A DNA stretch of 11,689 bases from CAZUEG01 sp043798775. Lineage in GTDB: Bacteria; Patescibacteriota; Minisyncoccia; Minisyncoccales; GWA2-46-15. Shown one piece after another: positions 6,383 to 11,689 of this stretch (within the stretch, counting starts at the first letter, position 1; every line of letters begins with the position of its first letter). Below the pieces are notes generated by a model. The model made no database searches, was not told where the DNA came from, and saw nothing but the letters and a program-made list of their open reading frames with translations. The DNA is taken from positions 1-11,689 of the forward strand of contig JAZDOL010000020.1 of the NCBI GenBank assembly GCA_043798775.1. The letters run 5' to 3'. The position numbers and the translations under genes are program-made.

Positions 6383-7393
6383 TTAGCTATTGATAAAATT
6401 TACGATTAATTTGATGATGATATCTTTTTGCGCCGGATCGCTCTCGGCAGTAAGTAAAGTTAAGGCAACGAGCATATCATCATTAATTTTTTTCTCGCCG
6501 TTGGCTTTGAATAAAATCCCATTCTTTACCAGATATAGGATAAACAAAAAGGAGGCGATTCTTCGGTTTCCATCAATAAATGGGCGGTTCTTAACGATTA
6601 GATACAACAAATTGGCGGCCTTTTCTTCAATGATATTTTCCTTGAGCGATCCTGTTAAAATGTCCATAATTTTTTTAAAGCCGTTTTCTCTTTCCGAACC
6701 GAATAAATTACTAGCTTCCTTGCGGTTTATCAAGTCGTTTTTCAGCTCGCCAATCGCCATTTTCGCGAAATCATAATCAAAAATCGACTCTTTCCTTTCA
6801 ATCCTGCCGCTTAGCTTCAATTCCCGATTGTCGTATTTCTGAATAAGAATCCATGATTTTGCGTACTCGGTGATTACTTTTAGCAGACCGTTCCCCTCTG
6901 GTTCGGTTAATTGTCTCATTTTTACTATTTTGGCGATCAATTTGACGGCTTGCTCCAAGTCGGCCAATTGTTTTTCCTTGGCATTTAGTAATTGTTTTCG
7001 ATTTAAGGCGTACCCCTTAACGATATAATTTCTCAAAGTATTTGTTGCCCATATTCGAAATTGCGTCGCTTTTTTAGAATTAACACGATATCCAACCGAT
7101 AAGATTGCGTCCAGACTATATGTTTTTACCGGCTTATCTGAACCACCAATGTGCTTTTTTTGCACATTGCTTTTTTCGCCCAGCTCGCCTGATTTAAAAA
7201 CATTGTCTAAATGTTTAGTGATTACACTCCGCTCGGAATCGAATAAATAGGCGATTTGCGCCTGGGTTAACCATATCGTATCCTTTCTTAAATCCGCCTC
7301 AAGGATTATGTTCTTGTCTTTGTCTCGGTAAATGACAATTTCTCCCTTATTTTCTGAATTATCGACGGGGTTTTTTATAATTGTATTGTTCAT
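6383..7393 (-). CDS. RhuM-Fic family protein with His-to-Arg change in the Fic motif
   Basis: This 336-residue protein joins a RhuM-type N-terminal domain at about 17-135 (IWLTQAQIAYLFDSERSVIT at 40-59, YSLDAILSVGYRVNSKKATQ at 92-111, FRIWATNTLRNYI) to a Fic/Doc-like domain at about 205-334. Fic proteins usually transfer AMP or phosphate groups to target proteins using the His of HxFx(D/E)GNxR. Here the motif reads RPFIDGNRR at 270-278; the catalytic His position (usually KNHPF) is Arg, codon CGC at 6584-6586, one base from CAC. F272, D274, G275, N276 and R278 are kept. The frame is intact. Start is ATG at 7391-7393. A 175-base gap precedes it, and the four-helix protein gene follows without a gap. 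RhuM-Fic genes are frequent in mobile and defence-associated regions. Confidence 0.85.
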   Translation of the reverse strand: MNNTIIKNPVDNSENKGEIVIYRDKDKNIILEADLRKDTIWLTQAQIAYLFDSERSVITKHLDNVFKSGELGEKSNVQKKHIGGSDKPVKTYSLDAILSVGYRVNSKKATQFRIWATNTLRNYIVKGYALNRKQLLNAKEKQLADLEQAVKLIAKIVKMRQLTEPEGNGLLKVITEYAKSWILIQKYDNRELKLSGRIERKESIFDYDFAKMAIGELKNDLINRKEASNLFGSERENGFKKIMDILTGSLKENIIEEKAANLLYLIVKNRPFIDGNRRIASFLFILYLVKNGILFKANGEKKINDDMLVALTLLTAESDPAQKDIIIKLIVNFINS

Positions 7394-7513
7394 CTTGATT
7401 GTGATAATTTATCCCGCATTCTGCATTCTACCTTTCACGCAAAAAATAATCAAAAATGGAAATGGGAAAGGATATTTGTCCCGCCAATTGACAGATTGTT
7501 ATTTTGGATTTGT

Positions 7514-7569
7514 TTGGTCCGCCGGTTGGCGGATTGGTGCTTGTAACTTGGTCCGCCAGCTGGCGGATT
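7514..7569. repeat. Two near-identical 22-bp palindromic repeats after the matrixin gene
   Basis: Copies at 7514-7535 and 7548-7569 share TTGGTCCGCC-RGYT-GGCGGATT with two differences and start 34 bases apart. The second contains a perfect 16-base palindrome, TCCGCCAGCTGGCGGA (7552-7567), and touches the matrixin stop codon; the first forms TCCGCC/GGCGGA around GGTT. They could terminate or stabilise the matrixin transcript and belong to the same TCCGCC/GGCGGA family as the elements near 4884 and 5834. The rest of the 7394-7568 gap holds a short direct repeat GCATTCT-GCATTCT (7416-7429) and no gene. Confidence 0.8.
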
Positions 7570-8525
7570 CACCGGATATTGCATCTTTTCTTTAATGCCA
7601 CGATATCATCACCTATAAGATTAAGATCGTTACTATTATTTAAGTGGTACATTATCGCTTCATCATTTTCCAAATGATCTAATCCTAAGGCGTGTCCCAA
7701 TTCGTGCGCTAAAACACGAACTAATTGCTGATAGCCATCAAACTGATAAATGTTGATTACTTGACCATCTCGCCCATACTGGTAGGTGCCTTCTTCAAAC
7801 TCGCCACTATTCTCCCTGCCAATTTGATTAAACTGGGTTACTTTTATATTTAAGGAAGCAACCAAGCGGTTTAATGCTTCAGCAAGCGCGTTAATGTCGT
7901 CAACAAGAGCGTTTAAGTTGTTTTTAAGAGCGTTTATTTTATCCGCTTCGGCGCTCAACGCCTCACGCTCGATAGATAGACGAGCGTATTCTTCCTTCGA
8001 AGCGCCACCATGACGATTCCAATACGCAACATCTGTCTCGTATTTTTGACTGCGATCGTTAAATACCTTTAATCGTGTTTCAAAATATTGCTTTTGTTGC
8101 TCGTAAATAGCTGTCAGGGCATCATATTTTGTTTTTAACATTTCATATGAGGCCTTATCGTTCTCTACCCGTATTCCCATCTTTTCCAGCTTGATTGTTG
8201 TTTCTTGGCGATAATCAAATATCAGGTTTATTTTCATTCTTCCTTCCGGAGAATAAACAAAGAGCTGATTATTGGTATGGCTCTCCCAGATTTTTTCCGC
8301 GTCAGAAATCGCTCTAAGAAATTCTTCCTTCGATATCCCGAATCGATTATCAAAAGAGCCAATACTATATGTAATCGGCTGACGACAGGGAAGGTATTGA
8401 TTTTCAAGACGGATAACGATATCGCCAATCGTGTCTTGATAATAAAAACCAAAAACAACTATCGCCGACATGACTAGGGTGACAACCACTGCTTTTCTTA
8501 TATAACTGGACAATCGGTTACCCAT
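7569..8525 (-). CDS. Membrane-anchored matrixin-type zinc metalloprotease with internal coiled coil
   Basis: The 318-residue protein has a basic N-terminus and an uncleaved-looking signal anchor at about 11-28, so the rest should lie outside the membrane. A matrixin-like start (CRQPITYSIGSFDNRFGIS, 47-65) is followed by a long helical, Ala/Leu/Glu/Lys-rich region at about 111-235 that looks like a coiled coil. The catalytic core comes at the end: HELGHALGLDH at 274-284 (H274, E275, H278, H284) and a Met-turn AIMYHL with M292. This is a full metzincin signature, so zinc-dependent endopeptidase activity is likely; the substrate is unknown. The coiled coil interrupts the peptidase domain. ATG at 8523-8525 lies five bases after the stop of the upstream membrane protein gene, so the two are probably cotranscribed. 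Confidence 0.88.
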   Translation of the reverse strand: MGNRLSSYIRKAVVVTLVMSAIVVFGFYYQDTIGDIVIRLENQYLPCRQPITYSIGSFDNRFGISKEEFLRAISDAEKIWESHTNNQLFVYSPEGRMKINLIFDYRQETTIKLEKMGIRVENDKASYEMLKTKYDALTAIYEQQKQYFETRLKVFNDRSQKYETDVAYWNRHGGASKEEYARLSIEREALSAEADKINALKNNLNALVDDINALAEALNRLVASLNIKVTQFNQIGRENSGEFEEGTYQYGRDGQVINIYQFDGYQQLVRVLAHELGHALGLDHLENDEAIMYHLNNSNDLNLIGDDIVALKKRCNIR

Positions 8526-8530
8526 AAACC

Positions 8531-9073
8531 TTATTTATTTTCCGCGCAATCTCTATTCTTTAAAATATCAATAAACGCTAAGGCGATAATTCCGCCGCCA
8601 AGAGCGGTCAGTAATTGGTTTATCCCCATCAGTTGTAAAAACAAAGAGGAAACTAGCGATAATCGGACATATAAAACGGCTGGGAAGAATAAGACAGCAA
8701 ACTTTGTAATCGCTGATAAAATGACACCAAAAAGTGGGGAAATGCGTTGAACTGCCCACCTAAACACAATAACCATTAGATAGTTTCCCGCCCAAATAAA
8801 TGGAAGAAAATATATTAAAGAGATGGTCATTGGGCCAAAGATTATTCCCCGCGCCAAAACCCCCAAGCTGGGAAGAATAATTACCGCCGTGGTACTCTTT
8901 TTTGATAGCAATCCTGCCGACAAAAAGAGGCAGGCATTAACTACTGTTCCGATAAGCCATTGGGGATGGCCGATAATAAACGGAACGAAAAAAGAGAGTA
9001 CCGGAAGACCGATACTATATATCCTCATTGCCGACGACGGGATGGCTAATATTTGATTATTTTGATTCTTCAT
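8531..9073 (-). CDS. Polytopic membrane protein, possibly ECF-type S-component-like
   Basis: The 180-residue protein has about five or six membrane segments (about 18-34, 38-57, 62-80, 82-106, 113-136 and 153-171) and a charged C-terminus (LKNRDCAENK). Layout and size, and the segment GHPQWLIGTVVNACLFLSAG, remind me of small ECF transporter S-component-like proteins in Patescibacteria, sometimes mislabelled 'iron hydrogenase'. I see no Cys motif that would support any hydrogenase role. Substrate, and even transport function, cannot be derived. ATG at 9071-9073 follows the CYTH-like stop by two bases, and the metalloprotease gene follows by five bases, so it sits in the middle of a tight operon with uppS at its head. 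Confidence 0.7.
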   Translation of the reverse strand: MKNQNNQILAIPSSAMRIYSIGLPVLSFFVPFIIGHPQWLIGTVVNACLFLSAGLLSKKSTTAVIILPSLGVLARGIIFGPMTISLIYFLPFIWAGNYLMVIVFRWAVQRISPLFGVILSAITKFAVLFFPAVLYVRLSLVSSLFLQLMGINQLLTALGGGIIALAFIDILKNRDCAENK

Positions 9074-9075
9074 AA

Positions 9076-9321
9076 TTAAGATTTATTATTGATCAACATC
9101 ACCGGGTAGCCAACTTTAATCAAGTCTTCTTCGTTAACCGTCATACCTAGTTTATCTAGAAAAATAATGCATTTTTGGCGCGCCTGAATTGCATTTTCAA
9201 AATTACTCTTTGCTTCAACCTCAACAAAATACCCCAATCCTTTCACGTCATCTACGGCAACCTCAAAATCGCCGCAATTCCAATATTCTCTTTGCTTGTC
9301 AACGATAACAATCTTTTTCAT
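9076..9321 (-). CDS. Half-length CYTH domain protein (class IV adenylate cyclase/thiamine triphosphatase-like)
   Basis: The 81-residue protein matches only the C-terminal half of CYTH domains: VDKQREYW at 7-14 (the KxR pair), DFEVAVDDVKGLGYFVEVEA at 18-37, and a closing LDKLGM helix at 55-60. CYTH enzymes act on triphosphates (adenylate cyclase, thiamine triphosphatase, tripolyphosphatase) through an eight-stranded tunnel whose N-terminal strand carries ExExK. That N-terminal half is absent, and only 50 bases separate this gene from uppS, so it is not hidden upstream. The frame is clean and the spacing to the next gene (two bases) is operon-like, so it may be a retained regulator or half-barrel that dimerises rather than debris. 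Catalytic activity on its own seems unlikely. ATG is at 9319-9321. Confidence 0.65.
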   Translation of the reverse strand: MKKIVIVDKQREYWNCGDFEVAVDDVKGLGYFVEVEAKSNFENAIQARQKCIIFLDKLGMTVNEEDLIKVGYPVMLINNKS

Positions 9322-9371
9322 GATTATATTAAAATTTGTTCAAAACCTCTGTTCGTTATTTTACAACAATA

Positions 9372-10055
9372 TTAACTTCCCCCAAAGCGTCTTTGACGCT
9401 CGGCATAACTGTTAAGCGCCTCACTAAAATCATTTTTGGAAAAATCAGGCCAATGATTTTTAACAAAGTAAAGTTCGGAATAAACTCCTTGCCAAGTTAA
9501 GAATCCGGACAAGCGTTGCTCGCCGGATGTACGAATTATTAAATCGGGGTCCGCCAGCCCTTTTGTGTAAAGGTTTTCTGAAATCATTTCTTCGGTAATC
9601 TTTTTCGGCTGTCCTTTAATAATCTTATTGAACGCGTCCACCAACTCCTGCCTACCTCCGTAGTTAATCGCTAAATTAAGAGTGCCTACGGTATTATTTT
9701 TGGTTAATTCCTCTGCCTGTTTAATCGCTTTCTGAAGCTTACGGGACAGATCTTCGGTTTTACCAATAACCTTAACGCGAACGTTTTCTTTATTAAGCTT
9801 CTTAATATCTTTAGTTAAAACAAGAAAAAACAAATTCATCAATAAATCCACCTCTTCTTTAGAGCGCTTCCAATTTTCGGTCGAGAAAGCAAAAAGAGTT
9901 AATATTTTCACTCCAACTTCCTTGCACCATTTTAATACTTCTTCGGTCTTTTTGTAACCGGCCTGATGTCCCAAAAACGGTGCCAAACCTTTGGCCTTAG
10001 CCCATCGTCGATTACCGTCCATAATGATCCCTACGTGATTGGGTATTATTTCCAT
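9372..10055 (-). CDS. uppS: Isoprenyl transferase (undecaprenyl diphosphate synthase)
   Basis: UppS condenses farnesyl diphosphate with isopentenyl diphosphate units in cis to make the C55 carrier lipid for peptidoglycan and other surface polymers. The 227-residue protein has the full set of motifs: HVGIIMDGNRRWAKAKGL at 7-24 with catalytic D13, FAFSTENWKR at 55-64, NLAINYGGRQELVDA at 127-141, and DPDLIIRTSGEQRLSGF at 169-185 followed by LTWQGVYSELYF. The C-terminus ends ERQRRFGGS. It is slightly shorter than the usual 240-250 residues. ATG is at 10053-10055; no Shine-Dalgarno is present, but an exact TATAAT lies six bases upstream, fitting a leaderless message. It heads a cluster with the CYTH-like, membrane and metalloprotease genes. 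Confidence 0.97.
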   Translation of the reverse strand: MEIIPNHVGIIMDGNRRWAKAKGLAPFLGHQAGYKKTEEVLKWCKEVGVKILTLFAFSTENWKRSKEEVDLLMNLFFLVLTKDIKKLNKENVRVKVIGKTEDLSRKLQKAIKQAEELTKNNTVGTLNLAINYGGRQELVDAFNKIIKGQPKKITEEMISENLYTKGLADPDLIIRTSGEQRLSGFLTWQGVYSELYFVKNHWPDFSKNDFSEALNSYAERQRRFGGS

Positions 10056-10061
10056 GCTTTT

Positions 10062-10067
10062 ATTATA
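10062..10067 (-). promoter_or_regulatory. TATAAT box placed for a leaderless uppS transcript
   Basis: The minus strand reads TATAAT, then six bases (AAAAGC), then the uppS ATG. Initiation at the usual distance would fall on the A of the ATG. No clear -35. A second exact TATAAT on the same strand at 10117-10122 would give a leader of about 55 nt, so two tandem starts are possible. Confidence 0.5.
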
Positions 10068-10161
10068 CGCCTTCGTTGTAACTCGGCTCTCCTCCGTCGT
10101 TTATTTTCCAAAAAGGATTATAGGCAACTTCCCAACGATGAAGCGACGTATATCAATAATC

Positions 10162-10182
10162 GATTTATCGTAAATCATTTAC
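10162..10182. promoter_or_regulatory. Overlapping palindromes upstream of uppS, operator-like
   Basis: GATTTA-TCG-TAAATC (10162-10176) overlaps a perfect 13-base palindrome GTAAAT-C-ATTTAC (10170-10182). They lie 40 bases upstream of the distal TATAAT (10117-10122) on the uppS strand, where a regulator could bind. The remainder of the 10056-10283 gap shows no gene I can support. Confidence 0.35.
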
Positions 10183-10283
10183 CAAGAATCGGTAACGACC
10201 TATTCACTTGTCTTTTCGACTCGCTAAACGCAAAGCCTTAAAAAAGGGTGATTTTGTGTTTTTGGATAGCGATTTTTTGTTAG

Positions 10284-10637
10284 CTATAATAGTTGGGTAA
10301 AAAATAGTAACGGCGGACCCTGAACCTCCAATCCATTATCTTTAATGGTTTTTCCCGTTAACACAATGTCGACCACACCGTCGATCTCTACTTCTTCGCC
10401 GAGATAGGGCATAACCTCGGTTGAGCCGTTCACTCCTACAACTTTCACCATATCTCTACCCATCTTCTTTAAAGCGCTTTTTGTTGTACAAGGAAACGGT
10501 GTAGCGATAACTTTTGCTGTTCCTATGGTACTTCTTCTGTCTATCGGGCGGGAGTAATAAACTGGCCACTTCTCGCCGTACATAGTGGCGATCATTTTCG
10601 GATTTTTCAAACCAGTTGAAGTTAAGAGCAGTTTCAT
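10284..10637 (-). CDS. Short HisG-like protein (ATP phosphoribosyltransferase domain fragment or relative)
   Basis: Residues 40-104 of this 117-residue protein follow the second lobe of HisG, which condenses ATP and PRPP in the first step of histidine synthesis. The match runs AKVIATPFPCTTKSALKKMG, then VGVNGSTEVMPYLGEE and VVDIVLTGKTIKDNGLEV, the last carrying the PRPP loop D-[LIV]-x2-T-G-x-T at 90-97. Short-form HisG is about 200-210 residues; the first lobe is missing. The first eleven residues (MKLLLTSTGLK) instead resemble the start of S51-type peptidases, which may be chance. No other his gene is in view. ATG at 10635-10637 follows the ATPase stop by three bases. The TAG stop lies within a plus-strand TATAAT. 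It may be a stand-alone relative or a decayed enzyme. Confidence 0.6.
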   Translation of the reverse strand: MKLLLTSTGLKNPKMIATMYGEKWPVYYSRPIDRRSTIGTAKVIATPFPCTTKSALKKMGRDMVKVVGVNGSTEVMPYLGEEVEIDGVVDIVLTGKTIKDNGLEVQGPPLLFFTQLL

Positions 10638-10640
10638 ATT

Positions 10641-11689
10641 TTATGTCAAGAATCCCGGCCAGAAAAATTCTGCGAATTTCGGAGCAGGGTAGCGACCGAC
10701 TAATATGTGTTTACTCAAACCAATTGTTCTTCCTAAAAGGGATAATTTTTCGACGTCTGGCTGGGTTGGAGTTTCTTTTACCTCGATAGCAATTTTCTGG
10801 TTGAGAATAAAGTCAATCTCTCGGCCGTTTTTCAAACTAAAATAGCGAATCTCGCCATACTGTTTTAGTTGGTTAAAAACCGTATTTTCAAATTGTTGCC
10901 CACTTGACAGTTGCGTAAAATTATTAGCCAAACCGGTATCACAAAAATATAATTTCTTCGATTTGACTATTTCCCGATCGCGATTTTTGGTAAAAACGGA
11001 TATCCGCGAAATTAAGTATGTTTTCTCCAAAAATTCAAGGTAATTACCCAACGAAATCCTAGAGATGCCCGTTAACCGAGATAATTTTGCGTAGTCGAGC
11101 CGATTGCCGATCCTAGAAGAAAGCATCTTAATCAGCCCATAAAAATCTTTTTGACGCCTAAATCCAGATAGCCCCAGCACATCAACATTAATATAGGAGC
11201 TGATGATATCGGTAAGCAAATCGGACTTTTCTTGTTTAGATTTAGCTAAAACAACTTCCGGAAATCCGCCAAACAAAATATATTCTTCGTAATAATTTTT
11301 CAACCGTTCATAGTCGAATTGCTCGAATTTATGATTGAAAGCCGTTTGCCTTAGGGGCAGAAACTTAACGTTCTTAAAGCCAAGAAACTCCCCAAAATTT
11401 AAGGGATGAAGCTCAAATATTTTTTTTCTCCCGGCAAGCGAATCACTGAAAAGATTTTTTAGATAAAAAGAACTGGAACCGGTAACGACAAATTTTATAT
11501 CGTAATTGTCATAGAGGTATTTAATAACACTGGCGATATTTTGGTTTAATTGAATTTCATCAATCATCAAGTAGACCTTCTTCTTAAAATCAATGCCCTG
11601 ATTCTTCAAAACCGTTATAATCGATTCGTAATTCTTTTCAGAGAACAGCTCTCTATTGTCCATCCTTTCCAGGTCAAAATAGATTTTAT
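10641..11689 (-). CDS. AAA-family ATPase with DUF4143 C-terminal domain, 5' end outside the window
   Basis: The frame is open through the right edge. The codons before the first internal ATG (11661-11663) read KIYFDLER, which continues smoothly into MDNREL and matches the 'YFDLE' strand of AAA_14-type ATPases. That ATG is therefore not the start; the Walker A region lies off the window. Visible parts are Walker B VYLMIDEIQ at about residues 30-38 counted from that Met, KFVVTGSSSFYLKN (sensor-like), GGFPEVVLA, and a DUF4143 region ending in GREIDFILNQKIAIEVKE, a PD-(D/E)xK-like D-x-E-V-K arrangement. Such ATPases are common in archaea and Patescibacteria, often species-variable, with unknown targets. 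The gene ends three bases before the HisG-like ATG. Confidence 0.93.
   Translation of the reverse strand, partial: KIYFDLERMDNRELFSEKNYESIITVLKNQGIDFKKKVYLMIDEIQLNQNIASVIKYLYDNYDIKFVVTGSSSFYLKNLFSDSLAGRKKIFELHPLNFGEFLGFKNVKFLPLRQTAFNHKFEQFDYERLKNYYEEYILFGGFPEVVLAKSKQEKSDLLTDIISSYINVDVLGLSGFRRQKDFYGLIKMLSSRIGNRLDYAKLSRLTGISRISLGNYLEFLEKTYLISRISVFTKNRDREIVKSKKLYFCDTGLANNFTQLSSGQQFENTVFNQLKQYGEIRYFSLKNGREIDFILNQKIAIEVKETPTQPDVEKLSLLGRTIGLSKHILVGRYPAPKFAEFFWPGFLT

Noticed and set aside
7332..7595. Plus-strand open frame of 87 codons across the palindromic repeats
   Set aside because: It overlaps the ends of two minus-strand genes and runs through the palindromes; the translation has no recognisable features.
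9966..10241. Plus-strand open frame of 91 codons upstream of and overlapping uppS
   Set aside because: Its first third is antisense to the conserved catalytic region of uppS, and the remainder covers the promoter and operator-like region; no protein features seen.
11661..11663. ATG as the true start of the DUF4143 ATPase
   Set aside because: The frame continues to the window edge and encodes the expected YFDLE strand upstream; Walker A is also missing from the shorter form.

Overview
The window looks like chromosomal DNA from a small-genome bacterium of the Candidate Phyla Radiation (Patescibacteria) type. That assignment is inference. It rests on moderate AT richness, very short gaps, start codons with almost no recognisable Shine-Dalgarno sequence, and a gene set common in those genomes: PilM, a GFTLIELL-type pilin, ComFC, an 'IKYSGGLIKNEKQAS' one-helix membrane protein and a compact UppS. 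TGA serves as a stop in several genes, so the UGA-recoding lineages are unlikely. Everything except comFC is on the minus strand, so biological order runs from the right edge to the left. No gene-free stretch exceeds 300 bases; the longest gap is 10056-10283.

Right to left: (1) an AAA/DUF4143 ATPase cut by the right edge, then a short HisG-like protein. (2) A close-packed cluster of uppS, a half-length CYTH remnant, a polytopic membrane protein and a membrane-anchored matrixin-type metalloprotease with an internal coiled coil. (3) A probable accessory segment, about 4884-7569, bordered and punctuated by related GGCGGA/TCCGCC hairpins. It carries a RhuM-Fic protein with an altered Fic motif, a four-helix membrane protein, tRNA-Ser(UGA) and a Bro-N (antirepressor/DinD-like) protein. 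(4) A one-helix membrane protein and a type IV pilin-like protein. (5) A run of a family 4-like uracil-DNA glycosylase lacking all four iron-sulfur cysteines, a carbonic-anhydrase-like protein with a C-x-D-x-R...H-x9-C metal site, and a nucleoside 2-deoxyribosyltransferase-fold protein. (6) comFC on the plus strand, overlapping the end of group 5 tail to tail. (7) pilM, divergent from comFC, whose stop codon lies inside the first copy of a perfect 25-bp tandem repeat running to the left edge.

PilM, the pilin and ComFC fit a type IV pilus/DNA-uptake theme. The glycosylase and deoxyribosyltransferase-like protein fit nucleotide handling and repair. No single coherent new system can be proved here. 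The best candidates for a second look are the 25-bp repeats (each carries an extended -10 motif and a dyad), the carbonic-anhydrase-like protein, the cluster-less glycosylase, the His-to-Arg Fic motif, and the hairpin-bordered island around the tRNA.
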